A DNA stretch of 64,000 nucleotides. It comes from Salinibaculum sp. SYNS191. GTDB taxonomy: Archaea; Halobacteriota; Halobacteria; Halobacteriales; Haloarculaceae. Below, piece after piece: positions 34,837 to 44,191 of this stretch. The first letter of the stretch is position 1. Each line of letters begins with the position of its first letter. Position numbers and translations under genes: made by a program. The notes below the pieces were generated by a model. That model was not told the DNA's origin, did no database searches, and saw only the letters and a list, made by a program, of their open reading frames with translations. The stretch spans positions 1,488,001-1,552,000 of the forward strand of contig NZ_CP147838.1 in NCBI RefSeq assembly GCF_037338445.1, read 5' to 3'.

Positions 34837-35067
34837 TCAGACGTTGACCGGAATCCACCAGACGCGACTGCGGCCGCCGACTTTCTTGCTCTTGAGGTCC
34901 GTCCCGTCCTCCAGTTCGTGGAGTTTGTTCAGCGCGGTCCGGCGCGAGCAGCCCAGTTCCTCGGCGATCTCGCTCGCGGTCAGCGGTTCGGCGTAGTCGG
35001 TCCGGGCTTCGAATATCTGTGTCACGTCCGAGAGGGTGAACTCCGTATCGCGACCCTGCGTGCTCAT
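34837..35067 (-). CDS. Small helix-turn-helix protein
   Basis: 76 residues: TLSDVTQIFEARTDYAEPLT then ASEIAEELGCSRRTALNKLH is a clear winged-helix HTH, ending in a short wing (KSKKVGGRSRVWWIP). Start at 35067 (MSTQGRDTEF) with an AAGAATAAGG box about 30 nt upstream. Such minimal HTH proteins are frequent in haloarchaea; targets unknown. It precedes (on the same strand) the stress protein and follows the pilus operon end by about 50 bp. Confidence 0.82.
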   Translation of the reverse strand: MSTQGRDTEFTLSDVTQIFEARTDYAEPLTASEIAEELGCSRRTALNKLHELEDGTDLKSKKVGGRSRVWWIPVNV

Positions 35068-35118
35068 AGAGACCACGAAACACTCGACCACCTTATTCTT
35101 TCCTACGAGTGTACCGGG

Positions 35119-35649
35119 TCACGGTGTCCGGGCGGAGACGGTTCGCACGACGGTCAGGAGCGAGGCGTCCCGGCGCTCGGTCGTCACGCGAACGTCGACG
35201 GCGGCGGCGAGGACGTGCGTGTCTCCGGCCCGCTCCTGGACGACGACGCCGCGGTCGGCGACGCACGAGCCGAAGTTCCGATTCGGCCCGCCGGGACAGT
35301 GCCGTGCCGCCCACTCCCGCGCCCGAGTGCCGTTGTAGGAGACGCGAACGACAGTCCCGGCGTCGAGTCGAGCGGTGTGCATCGCCTCGAAGGTGGGGGC
35401 GAGACTGTCGTGTACCGAGGTTACCGCGCCGGACCTGTTCGACCAGGTGTACCGCGACGGGACCGATGCAGTCGCGTCGTCGAGGGCCCGCTGGAGTGTC
35501 TGCTGTGCGTCCGCCAGCGTCGTCTCGTCGACCGAGGCCGTCTCGATGTCGGCGCTGTACCCGAGCTGGAGGTGCGCGACGGTCATGGGAACGAGGGCGA
35601 TGGCGAGCGCAGCAGCCGCGAGCAACACGAGCTGGCCGCGGCGGCTCAT
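35119..35649 (-). CDS. Pilin-operon protein 5, single N-terminal membrane helix
   Basis: 176 residues starting MSRRGQLVLLAAAALAIALV, a prepilin-like basic start and hydrophobic helix, then an extracytoplasmic domain with a Cys pair (RHCPGGPNRNFGSC) and RDASLLTVVRTVSARTP at the end. Last gene of the pilB operon; starts 4 nt inside the previous gene. Likely a minor pilin or pseudopilin subunit. Confidence 0.75.
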   Translation of the reverse strand: MSRRGQLVLLAAAALAIALVPMTVAHLQLGYSADIETASVDETTLADAQQTLQRALDDATASVPSRYTWSNRSGAVTSVHDSLAPTFEAMHTARLDAGTVVRVSYNGTRAREWAARHCPGGPNRNFGSCVADRGVVVQERAGDTHVLAAAVDVRVTTERRDASLLTVVRTVSARTP

Positions 35650-36050
35650 ACGTACCACACCCGGAGTGAGACGTCGCCGTGACGCGTGGTCACGGTCGCG
35701 GTCCCGGTCGCGACGTCGTCGGGCAGCCGGTAGCCGGCGGTGCCGTACGCTGTCTCGACCCGAAAGAGCACGTTCGGCGGGAGCAACCTGTCCAGCCGGC
35801 GTTCGAGAGCCGATTTCTCCCGTGCGAACGACCCACGCGACGCGGCGAGTTCCGACAGACGCGTCGAACCGCCGTGGCGTGGCTGCTCGGTGGCGAGAAT
35901 GGTCAGGGCGTCGGTCGCGTAGGCGTCCAGTTGCGTCCGGTCGTCCGCCGGCGCGCCGGTCCCCAGCGCGAAGGTGACGGTGACGCCAAGCAGGAGGAGC
36001 ACTCCCAGCCCCGCCTCGATAGCGGTAATCGACGCCTGTCCTCTACCCAT
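35646..36050 (-). CDS. Pilin-operon protein 4, pseudopilin-like
   Basis: 134 residues. MGRGQASITAIEAGLGVLLL places a Glu just ahead of the hydrophobic helix, as the conserved Glu5 of type IV pilins, then a globular domain with NVLFRVETAYGTAGYRLPDD and VTTRHGDVSLRVWYV. Overlaps neighbours by 4 and 8 nt. Likely a minor pilin assembled by PilB/PilC. Confidence 0.75.
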   Translation of the reverse strand: MGRGQASITAIEAGLGVLLLLGVTVTFALGTGAPADDRTQLDAYATDALTILATEQPRHGGSTRLSELAASRGSFAREKSALERRLDRLLPPNVLFRVETAYGTAGYRLPDDVATGTATVTTRHGDVSLRVWYV

Positions 36051-36711
36051 CGACAGTCACCTCCAGTCGCGCCTTCTCCGTTCTGGTCGGATAGTAGGTG
36101 ATGTCGACGCTCCCGGCAGTGAGATGGGCCGTGGACTCGAAGCGGAACGTCGTCGTCCGGTACGGCGACAGCGAGACCTCGAAGCGACCCCGGAGTCCGG
36201 AGTCGTTGTGCAACACGACCCGGTCGTTCGCCCGGACGGTCGTGACCGTCGCGTTCGGGGGCGCGATGCTGATTCTGGCACGGCGGCTCCGCCGTGGAAG
36301 CGTGACGCTGTTGCGCCCGGTGAACGCCGGTGTCAGCGTCCGCTCGCCAACGCTCTCGACGACGACCAGCCGCGTAATCGTCGTCCCCGCCTCGACCGAT
36401 CCGGTCGACGCGATCACACTTCCTTCGAGGGAGATAGTCGCCTCGGTTCCGGTTCTGAGTCCGTACCGGCTCCGGAGACGTCCCGCGTCGAACGCGGCGA
36501 CTGCGGACCGGTTCACCACGTTCCCGCGCTCGGTCAGCGGCGAGTCGGGAGCAACGAGTCTGTCTGAGAGGTCCACGGCCGCCTGTCGCTCCAGCGCCGG
36601 CCGGTCGGCGTCGACCAGCGAGCCGTCGGCGACAGCGACGCCCAGGACGAGCACGCCCGTCAGAACCAGGAGGGCAAAACCCAGGGCCGGGAGCGAGGTC
36701 TGGGCCCTCAT
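36043..36711 (-). CDS. Pilin-operon protein 3, membrane-anchored
   Basis: 222 residues. The N-terminus MRAQTSLPALGFALLVLTGV is a hydrophobic prepilin-like segment, followed by a long beta-rich external domain (EATISLEGSVIASTGSVEAG, RARISIAPPNATVTTVRAND, FEVSLSPYRTTTFRFESTAH). Overlaps the next gene by 8 nt and the previous by 4 nt. Role inferred from operon: structural or priming minor pilin. Confidence 0.75.
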   Translation of the reverse strand: MRAQTSLPALGFALLVLTGVLVLGVAVADGSLVDADRPALERQAAVDLSDRLVAPDSPLTERGNVVNRSAVAAFDAGRLRSRYGLRTGTEATISLEGSVIASTGSVEAGTTITRLVVVESVGERTLTPAFTGRNSVTLPRRSRRARISIAPPNATVTTVRANDRVVLHNDSGLRGRFEVSLSPYRTTTFRFESTAHLTAGSVDITYYPTRTEKARLEVTVDG

Positions 36712-37157
36712 CCCGTCCCCTCCGCGAGCGTGAGCGTTCGATTACCCGGGGTGCCGCGCACGCGAATCGTCAGCGGGTCGCCGCTCTCCCACGTGGCGTT
36801 CAGGACGCGAATCCCCGTCGGGAGCGAAAGGCGAGCCCGGGCGTCGAGGCTGTCGTCCGGGTGGTCGAGTGCGAGTGTGCCGCTGGTGAGAACCAGTCGG
36901 TACCGGTCGCCGGCGATGGTCCGCGGGAGGTCCCGCGTCAGGAGTACGTCACTCCGACCGTCGGCCGCCGGGAGCGACCGCTCCAGTTCGCCTGCCGCAG
37001 TCGCCAGGACCCGCTCGCCGAGTTCGTCCCCCGCCGCGGCCCGGTAGTCGGGGACCACGCCACCGAGCAAGAGCCCCGTGGCGCTGGCGACGTACAGCAC
37101 CGCGATGCCGGTCGCGAGCAGTTTCCCGACGACAGGGCTGACGGCGCGGTTATCCAT
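36708..37157 (-). CDS. Pilin-operon protein 2, archaeal pilin-type N-terminus
   Basis: 149 residues. MDNRAVSPVVGKLLATGIAV has the RAVSPVxG motif typical of archaeal type IV pilins, processed by a prepilin peptidase, before a hydrophobic helix. The remainder is a small beta domain (RYRLVLTSGTLALDHPDDSL). Overlaps neighbours by 4 and 8 nt. Confidence 0.8.
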   Translation of the reverse strand: MDNRAVSPVVGKLLATGIAVLYVASATGLLLGGVVPDYRAAAGDELGERVLATAAGELERSLPAADGRSDVLLTRDLPRTIAGDRYRLVLTSGTLALDHPDDSLDARARLSLPTGIRVLNATWESGDPLTIRVRGTPGNRTLTLAEGTG

Positions 37158-37866
37158 CGTCCACCTCCAGCGCGAGGTCGTGGACCGCGAGATAGCCCCG
37201 ACGAACGCCCGGATACGTGGCGACGACGCTCCGGACGTCGTCCCCGTCGATGTCCCGCCGTTCGACGGTCGCGTTGGCCTCGCGGAAGTGGCGTGCGAAC
37301 GGGTCCGGGGTGACCGTCTCGACGGCGACGGCGTACCGGCCGGTCCCGAGGTCGCGGCGCGAGTGACTGACGTTGGTTCGCAGAGTGATCGTGGTCGGAC
37401 CGTGTCCGCTGCGGGCGACCGTACCGGCCCCGAGGTGGGGCACGCCGACGGCGATGACCGCGTTGCGCTCCGAACCGGTCACGAGCGGGGGCGTCTGGAG
37501 CCACGCGTTCCCCGGCGAACCCCTGACGATTGCGCCGGCGAGAAAGGCCACCCGGCGCTCGCCGGCGTCGAAGACGAGCCCGCCGACGCTGTGTGTGGCG
37601 ACGACCGTCCCGTTGCGGAGGACCCTGAGGTCCCTGTCGACGGTCGACAGCGTCCCGTCGGCGAACCGAACGGCACCCGCGTGCGGCCCGGTGACCGAGA
37701 CGGGACGGAGAGCGCTGTCCATCTCGTCCGCGACGCGGGCGGCGTCGGCGGTCGCGGTCTGTGCGTCGACGAGCGACCCGACCGCGGCGGTCAGCCCACC
37801 GAGCGCGACGACGGCGATACCGAGCATGAGTGCCACGCCGACGACGTGAGACTGTGCGCGGCTCAT
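37150..37866 (-). CDS. Pilin-operon protein 1, pilin-like
   Basis: 238 residues. MSRAQSHVVGVALMLGIAVV is a prepilin-like start and helix; the external domain continues DAQTATADAARVADEMDSAL and GYLAVHDLALEVDDG. It follows pilC with a 4-nt overlap. The start at 37866 is chosen because the longer frame (to 38157) runs into pilC. Probably a major or minor pilus subunit. Confidence 0.8.
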   Translation of the reverse strand: MSRAQSHVVGVALMLGIAVVALGGLTAAVGSLVDAQTATADAARVADEMDSALRPVSVTGPHAGAVRFADGTLSTVDRDLRVLRNGTVVATHSVGGLVFDAGERRVAFLAGAIVRGSPGNAWLQTPPLVTGSERNAVIAVGVPHLGAGTVARSGHGPTTITLRTNVSHSRRDLGTGRYAVAVETVTPDPFARHFREANATVERRDIDGDDVRSVVATYPGVRRGYLAVHDLALEVDDG

Positions 37867-39755
37867 ACCAGTCCCAGCCCCGTGAAGACGACGTAGGTCA
37901 GCACGACGAGGACCCCCGAGTGCAGCAGTGCCTCGTAGCGTCCCCTGCTCGCGGTTCCGGCGAACCAGCCACAGGAGAGAACTGTCGCCTGGGTCACCAG
38001 GTAGAAGCGCGCCCGGTCCCGGGCCGGCTGGACGGCGGTGGGGTCGAGCGCCATGCCGGCGTCGGCGTCGGCGACCGTCGAGAGCTGTGCGAAGCCGTCG
38101 AGGACCGATGCGTTGACCGCGACGACGATTCCCACCACGAGCAGTGCGGTCGTCCACCCGACGGCGACGTAGACCAAGAGCCTGCTCCGGAGTGCCTTTC
38201 GTTCGTGGTATAATCGGCCGATCTCAGTCTCCAGCGTCTCGAAGACGTCCTCGGTGTCGCTGCCGGCTTCGAGCGCGCCGACGACCAGCCCGACCGTCTG
38301 CGACGCCAGGGGTGTCCCGACGCGGTCGACGAAGCGGTCCAGCGCGGCCGCGCGCACGTCGTCCGTCTCGTCGACCCCGGTCGTCAGTTCGAGGTTGAAC
38401 GCGAGGTCCTCGACGTCGGGCTGGAGCGCACCGAGGTCGACCTCGCGCGCGACGCGACCCACCGCCTCCGGGAACGGGCGGCCGAGGCTGACGTGCCCGG
38501 AGACCGCGTGGACGAAGTCGCGAATCTCCCGGTCCTTCGCGTCGTCGCGCGAGGCCCGCCGGACTGCGACGACGCCCACGGGAATCCCGTAGGCAGCGTA
38601 GCCGAGCAGGACGACGTTCACCGGGTCGTAGCCGAGCGCCCACAGCCCGCCGGTGACGGCCAGCGCCGGAGGTGCGAACGCGCGGGCCGCACTCGCCGGA
38701 TTGCTCGTCGCCGTCGCGAGGACCCCGGTGACGCGTTCGGGCGGGCGGTAGCTCGGTGTGGCGTGGTCCGTCGGCCGAAGCGAGACGACGACGGTCGCCG
38801 CTCCCAGACCGACGACGAGGACGAACGCGACCGCGGCGTAGACGAGCAGCGCCCGGACCGAGACGGGTCCCAGCGGCGTCCCGATGGACGTCGAGAGCCC
38901 TGGCGCGAGGACGCTCGCGACCGTCAGGATGAGGACGGCCAGCGCCGGAAAGACCAGCAGCACGACGAACAGTTCCGCGACGAGTTCGAGGTAGCCGCTG
39001 GCGCGTTCGCGCACGCGCTCCTGCTGGTGAGAGAGCAGTCGCCCCTCCATTTTCAGGTAGCTCTCCAGCGAGTCACTGCCCTGGGCAGCGTGTTCGCGGA
39101 ACTTCAGGAGGAAGGGCGCGAGCAGGTCCCGCGAGGGCGTGTCGCGGGCGACCATCGACAGGCCCTCGTCGATGCTCCCGGTGAGCGCGGCCTTGTTGAG
39201 TGCGGCCCGGAAGGTGTCGGCGGTGGCACCGTAGGCGGGCTGTTCGGCCACTCGCTGGAGCATCGCGCGCTGGTCGGTCGTCCCCGTGGCGATGACGCGG
39301 AGGTAGCGGACTGCTCCGGGGAGCGTCCGGGCTATCTCCTCGCGGCGGGCCGCCGCAGCACGCCGCAGGTAGAACCCGCCGGCGCGGACGACGAGCCACC
39401 GGAGGAGCGCGCCGGCCAGCGCGGCCGTGACGAGCGCGACGTAGACACGGGGTATCGCCGGCAGCGGGAGTCGGTTGACCACCGGGAGACCGCCGGCGAG
39501 GAAGTCGAGCAGGCCGGCGCCCAGGTCCGACGGTGCCAGCGCGATGGCGACGAACGCCAGCAGCGCGGTGGTCACGCCGGCCGCCCAGGCCAGGCCGTAC
39601 ACCCGCGAGAGGTAGACGTCGAAACTGGTCGAGAGCCCGGCCGCGCGGTAGCTCCGCCGGTCGCGGTCGTGCGTCGCACTGTCGGCGTGACGGGAGAACA
39701 GCGCGTACAGCCCCCTGTCGAGGGGACCGAGCGTGGGGAGGTCCTCGTCAGTCAT
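37863..39755 (-). CDS. pilC: Type IV pilus membrane platform protein PilC (TadC/GspF family)
   Basis: 630 residues with two GspF-type cytoplasmic helical domains separated by membrane helices, as in archaeal PilC/ArlJ: helices near 50-75 and 95-115, domain 1 (REEIARTLPGAVRYLRVIAT to MVARDTPSRDLL, GSDSLESYLKMEGRL), membrane block about 255-335, domain 2 (RDFVHAVSGHVSLGRPFPEA to VFETLETEIGRLYHERKALR) and C-terminal helices. It anchors the PilB motor. The ATG at 39755 follows a GTG at 39758; both overlap the end of pilB by about 8 nt. Confidence 0.92.
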   Translation of the reverse strand: MTDEDLPTLGPLDRGLYALFSRHADSATHDRDRRSYRAAGLSTSFDVYLSRVYGLAWAAGVTTALLAFVAIALAPSDLGAGLLDFLAGGLPVVNRLPLPAIPRVYVALVTAALAGALLRWLVVRAGGFYLRRAAAARREEIARTLPGAVRYLRVIATGTTDQRAMLQRVAEQPAYGATADTFRAALNKAALTGSIDEGLSMVARDTPSRDLLAPFLLKFREHAAQGSDSLESYLKMEGRLLSHQQERVRERASGYLELVAELFVVLLVFPALAVLILTVASVLAPGLSTSIGTPLGPVSVRALLVYAAVAFVLVVGLGAATVVVSLRPTDHATPSYRPPERVTGVLATATSNPASAARAFAPPALAVTGGLWALGYDPVNVVLLGYAAYGIPVGVVAVRRASRDDAKDREIRDFVHAVSGHVSLGRPFPEAVGRVAREVDLGALQPDVEDLAFNLELTTGVDETDDVRAAALDRFVDRVGTPLASQTVGLVVGALEAGSDTEDVFETLETEIGRLYHERKALRSRLLVYVAVGWTTALLVVGIVVAVNASVLDGFAQLSTVADADAGMALDPTAVQPARDRARFYLVTQATVLSCGWFAGTASRGRYEALLHSGVLVVLTYVVFTGLGLV

Positions 39756-42024
39756 CACCCGCCCCCGTTCCGAGAGTCGACTCCTCGGGCGTGCGCTGTC
39801 GGTGGAGCCGCTCGACAGTCGCGGCCTCGTCGGTTTCGAGGTCGGCCAGCAGGTCGAACAGGTCGCCGAAGTCGTCGATGCCCTCCCTGACGAAGTACTG
39901 GACGTATCGGTGCTTCCGGTGGAACTCGTCCTCGACGGCGTCGACCGACCGGTCGGTCAGGGTGGCGATGCGCTCGAAGGTCCGGAGGTTGCAGACGCGC
40001 CTGTCGGTCGCCGACTGGCCCGTTCCCTCTCCGTCGCGGAGGGCTGGATGGTCGTACGCGAACCCGTAGTCGCCGTCGGGTTCGCGCCAGGCGACGGTGT
40101 TCCAGTAGACGGCGGTTCCCTGTTTGCGGACGACCCCGCAGCGCTCGTCGCGGTCGAGGTCGCGGAACTGCCGCTCGTCGAGCAGTTCGACGACCTCGCC
40201 GACGTAGCGCTCGCCGTCGGCCCGGCGCGGGAACACCACGAGGTCGAGTTCGCGGAGCAGGTACGGCGGGATGCCCTGCTCGACCACCCGGTTGACCAGC
40301 GTCTCCACGTCCTCGGCGTGAGTGGTTCCGATGAGACCGTGACCGGTGTTGAGGCTTTCGGCGAAGGTCTCGAAACTCTCGGTCGTATTGACCTCCGCAA
40401 TGACCTCGACGTCGGGGTTGAGGTAGTTGCACTCGGTCATCAGATCGGCCATCGTCACGCGCTTGTGGTCACTCTCGTGGTCGCGCGTCGTCAGCGAGAC
40501 GCCCGTCTCGTGGGGCAGGCGGACCTCCCGGGAGCCCTCGTCGATGCTGATTGGCCGGTCGCGGAAGGGGACAAAGGGCATGTGGGCATTCATCAGCGTC
40601 GTCTTGCCGACACCGGTCGGACCCGAGAACAGGACGACGCCGTGGTGTTCGTAGGCCAGCCACAGCAGGGCGACGAGTTCGGTCGGGAGGCTGTTCCCGC
40701 GGACGAGGTCGGTCGGCGTGAGTACGTCCTCGCGCTGTTTGCGAATGGAGATGTGCGGGCCGTCCTCGCTGACCGTCGGCAGTGCGACCGCACACCGGAT
40801 GGTCTCGTCGAGGCCGTCCGGGCTGAGGTTGACCTTCGCGCTCGGCGTCGAGGCGTTGAGTTCGGTCCCGTCGGCGGCGGCGAGCTGGGTGACGACGTTG
40901 ACGAAGGGTTGCTCCGCCTCAAAGACGAGGTTCGTCGGCACCCGCTCGCCGTGGCCGGTCGCGGTTCGCGGGATGACCTTGATTCGCTCGCCGACGCGAT
41001 TGGCCTCGATGTCCTCCAGCGTCGGGTCGCGGATGGGAATCGTGAGTTTCCCGTAGCCGACGTAGTCCCGCAGGACGTAGTAGACCAGGTCGGAGAGGCG
41101 GTCGTCGGCGTATCGGCGGTCGACCGGCGGGACGGCGAGACCGTACTCGGCGAGCGCCGCGCGGACCCGGTTCCCCACGGCGTCGACCCAGGCGCGGGTG
41201 TTGCGCCCGCGGAGTCGCCGGGCCAGCAGTTCCTCCGCGCGCTCGCGGACGAAGGTCGTCTTGTCCTCGATGACGCCGTCGACGGCCGTCTCCCAGAGTC
41301 GTTCCTTGGCCTCGGCGATGAGGTCCTCGTCGCCGGGCAGCAGGTCCGGTTCGCGGACGGCGTACTTCGTCGTGAACGGGTCGTTGCCGAGCAGGTTCTC
41401 CCGGTAGAGGATGACGGGAATCTCGAAGTCGTGAAACGAGACGGTGTGACGGTCGATGCGCTCACTGGCGAACCGGTCGATGTACTCGGGGTCGGACGAG
41501 AGGGCCGTCTCGGCCGGCGCGTAGTCGCTCGTGTGGACGACGATGCCCTCGTCGGTCGTGTCGGCGACGTCGATGGCGTCGTCCAGCGCGTACGGCGTCA
41601 GGTCGTCCAGACACGCGAGCCCGGCGAGCGCGTGGTAGGTCACGCGCCGGCGGGCGGCCGGCGAACAGTCGACCAGTCGGTCGATGACGCGCTCGTGTTT
41701 CGGGCTGAACCCCTCCGTCATCCGCTCGACGGCACCTTCGCGCGTCCGCGGTCGGTCGAGGTGGGCGTCGGCGAAGTGGGACTCGACCCGGTCGAGCGCG
41801 TCCCGGTCTGTGGCGGTTAGGGGTGGCTCGCGCACGTCGTAGGCGAAGTCGGTGCCGCGGTCGGAAACCGTGACGACGACGCCCGGATGAACCTCGTACT
41901 GCGCGCGCACGTCGGGCGCGTACCAGGCCTCCGGGTCGTCGGGTGGCAGCGGCGGCGGGACAGTGCCCCTGTCGGACGTGTTCCCTCCCTCGTCGTCTGC
42001 GAGTTCGAGCGTCGCGTCGCCCAT
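39748..42024 (-). CDS. pilB: Type IV pilus assembly ATPase PilB (GspE/TadA family)
   Basis: 758 residues. The C-terminal ATPase has Walker A SGPTGVGKTTLMNAHMP (about residue 468), an Asp-box (PISIDEGSREVRLPHE), Walker B region VIAEVNTTESFETFAESLNT and a His-box GHGLIGTTHAEDVETLVNR. In most family members Walker B reads GEhR; here it is AEVN, with the Glu kept. The long N-terminus includes SFHDFEIPVILYRENLLGND and the N2 domain KLTIPIRDPTLEDIEANRVG. It powers pilus subunit insertion. First gene of a seven-gene minus-strand operon; divergent from hyuA. Confidence 0.93.
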   Translation of the reverse strand: MGDATLELADDEGGNTSDRGTVPPPLPPDDPEAWYAPDVRAQYEVHPGVVVTVSDRGTDFAYDVREPPLTATDRDALDRVESHFADAHLDRPRTREGAVERMTEGFSPKHERVIDRLVDCSPAARRRVTYHALAGLACLDDLTPYALDDAIDVADTTDEGIVVHTSDYAPAETALSSDPEYIDRFASERIDRHTVSFHDFEIPVILYRENLLGNDPFTTKYAVREPDLLPGDEDLIAEAKERLWETAVDGVIEDKTTFVRERAEELLARRLRGRNTRAWVDAVGNRVRAALAEYGLAVPPVDRRYADDRLSDLVYYVLRDYVGYGKLTIPIRDPTLEDIEANRVGERIKVIPRTATGHGERVPTNLVFEAEQPFVNVVTQLAAADGTELNASTPSAKVNLSPDGLDETIRCAVALPTVSEDGPHISIRKQREDVLTPTDLVRGNSLPTELVALLWLAYEHHGVVLFSGPTGVGKTTLMNAHMPFVPFRDRPISIDEGSREVRLPHETGVSLTTRDHESDHKRVTMADLMTECNYLNPDVEVIAEVNTTESFETFAESLNTGHGLIGTTHAEDVETLVNRVVEQGIPPYLLRELDLVVFPRRADGERYVGEVVELLDERQFRDLDRDERCGVVRKQGTAVYWNTVAWREPDGDYGFAYDHPALRDGEGTGQSATDRRVCNLRTFERIATLTDRSVDAVEDEFHRKHRYVQYFVREGIDDFGDLFDLLADLETDEAATVERLHRQRTPEESTLGTGAGDD

Positions 42025-42190
42025 AGACGGCGTTGGTCAACGCATCTGTCATAAAGTTCGGTGGACTCGACGCCCTTTGGGTGTCTGTCACAGTTCAACT
42101 ATCCGTCAGTTGTGGACGGCCACCGCCGACCCCACCAGCAGAAATTGTGCGACTGGCACCGTTTATGCCAGTGCCTGCCCAGGGTGAGGT

Positions 42191-44191
42191 ATGGACAGCG
42201 GCACGGTCCGTCTCGGCGTCGACGTCGGCGGGACCTTCACCGACGTGGTGCTCGTCGCCGACGGGGAAGTCACGACGGCGAAAGTGCCCACGACAGAATC
42301 GGACCAGAGCGAGGGCGTCCTGGCCGGCATCGCCGCGGCCTGTGAGGCGGCGGGTGTCGCCCCCGAGTGCGTCGACCAGTTCCGCCACGCGATGACCGTC
42401 TCGACGAACGCGATGCTGGAGGGGACCGGCGCGCGGACGGCGCTGGTCACCACCGAGGGGTTCCAGGACGTGCTGGCAATCGGGCGGCAGGACAGGCCGG
42501 CGCTGTACGACCTCGACGCGACGCGGCCCGACCCGCTCGTGCCCGCAGAGCGGCGCTACGAGGTGGACGAGCGGGCGACGCCAGACGGCATCGAGCGACG
42601 CGTGGACGAGGGGGAGGTAGACGACGTGGCCGCGGCCATCGCCGACAGCGAGGCCGAGAGCGTCGCCGTCTCCTTTCTGCACGCCTACGCCCACCCCGAG
42701 AACGAACGCCGCGTCGCCGAGCGCCTCCGGGAACGCCTCGACGCCCCGGTGGTCGCCTCCCACGAGACGCTGGCGGCCTTCCGGGAGTACGAGCGGACGG
42801 CGACCACCGTCGCGGACGCCTACGTCACGCCGGTCATCGACGCCTACCTCGGCCGCCTGGAGCGGGCAGCAGCGGAGCGCGACCTCCCGGCGGTCCAGGT
42901 GATGCAGTCCAACGGCGGCATCGCCGACACGGCGACCGTCAGGAACCACGGCGTGGAAACGGTACTCTCCGGGCCGGCGGCGGGCGTCGTCGGCGCGAGC
43001 CTCTTCGAAGACGATGCACACGAGGGAATCATCACCTTCGACATGGGCGGGACCTCCAGCGACGTGAGCCTCGTCCGCGACGGCGACGTCGAGGAGACGA
43101 CCGACGCCGACATCGCCGGCCACCCGGTCAGGGTGCCGATGGTCGACGTCGAGACTGTCGGCGCTGGCGGTGGTTCCATCGCCCACGTCGACGCGGGCGG
43201 GGCGCTGCGGGTGGGTCCGGAATCCGCCGGCGCGGACCCGGGGCCGGCCTGCTACGGGAAAGGCGGCGACGAGCCGACGGTGACGGACGCGAACCTCGTG
43301 CTGGGCTACCTCGGCGCGGACACGGAACTCGGCGAGGGCCTCACGCTCGACGCGGAGCGGGCCAGAGCGGTCATCGAGGACCTGGCAGCGAAGGCGGGCC
43401 TCGACGGTGCAGTCGAAGCGGCCCGCGGTATCTACCGCGTGGCGAACGCACGGATGGCCAGAGCGATTCGGTCGGTGACCGTCGAGCGAGGGCACGACCC
43501 GCGGGCGTTCGGGCTGGTCGCATTCGGCGGTGCCGGGCCGATGCACGCCTGCGCGCTCGCCGACCGCCTGGACGTCGAGACCATTCGCGTGCCGCGGGCG
43601 AACGGCGTCCTCTCCGCGCTGGGCCTGCTGGCCGCAGACGAACACCACGACACGCTCCGGACGGACCAGTTCGCCCTCGCCGACGCGGACCCCGGCGCCG
43701 TGGACGAGCAGTTCGACGACCTGGCGGCGTCCGTGCTTTCTGACGCCAGCGACCCCGAAGCGGCACGCGTCGAGCGCGCGGCCGACCTCCGCTACGCCGG
43801 CCAGAGCCACGAACTCACGGTCGCGGTTCCGGACCCCTTCGACGCGGCGACCGTGGCAGAGCGATTCGAGCAGGCGCACGAACGCACCCGCGGCTACCAC
43901 CTCGACGACGAACCCATCGAGGTCGTGAACCTGCGTGCGACGGCGACGATTCCGGGGAGCGAACCTGATATCACACACGAAGGAAGCGACACGGAGCCGG
44001 TCGCCCACCGTGAAGCACACTTCACCGACCGGGCTCACGAGACGACCGTCTACGACCGCGGCCGGCTCGCACCCGAAACGACCGTCGCCGGCCCGGCAAT
44101 CTTCGAGGGCGGCGAGAGCACCGTCGTCGTCCCGCCGGGCTGGGAGACGACAGTCGACGGACGGGGAACGCTGGTGGTGGAGAAGGCATGA
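42191..44191 (+). CDS. hyuA: Hydantoinase/oxoprolinase subunit A family protein (HyuA)
   Basis: 666 residues with an actin-like ATPase fold: LGVDVGGTFTDVVLV at the N-terminus, HAMTVSTNAMLEGTGARTAL, MQSNGGIADTATV, ITFDMGGTSSDVSLV (second phosphate loop), GGGSIAHVDAGGALRVGPES, and a C-terminal beta domain. Family members hydrolyse cyclic amides (hydantoins, 5-oxoproline) with ATP, or are acetone/acetophenone carboxylase subunits. Substrate cannot be chosen. It overlaps hyuB by 4 nt; the two form the active complex. Confidence 0.92.
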   Translation: MDSGTVRLGVDVGGTFTDVVLVADGEVTTAKVPTTESDQSEGVLAGIAAACEAAGVAPECVDQFRHAMTVSTNAMLEGTGARTALVTTEGFQDVLAIGRQDRPALYDLDATRPDPLVPAERRYEVDERATPDGIERRVDEGEVDDVAAAIADSEAESVAVSFLHAYAHPENERRVAERLRERLDAPVVASHETLAAFREYERTATTVADAYVTPVIDAYLGRLERAAAERDLPAVQVMQSNGGIADTATVRNHGVETVLSGPAAGVVGASLFEDDAHEGIITFDMGGTSSDVSLVRDGDVEETTDADIAGHPVRVPMVDVETVGAGGGSIAHVDAGGALRVGPESAGADPGPACYGKGGDEPTVTDANLVLGYLGADTELGEGLTLDAERARAVIEDLAAKAGLDGAVEAARGIYRVANARMARAIRSVTVERGHDPRAFGLVAFGGAGPMHACALADRLDVETIRVPRANGVLSALGLLAADEHHDTLRTDQFALADADPGAVDEQFDDLAASVLSDASDPEAARVERAADLRYAGQSHELTVAVPDPFDAATVAERFEQAHERTRGYHLDDEPIEVVNLRATATIPGSEPDITHEGSDTEPVAHREAHFTDRAHETTVYDRGRLAPETTVAGPAIFEGGESTVVVPPGWETTVDGRGTLVVEKA

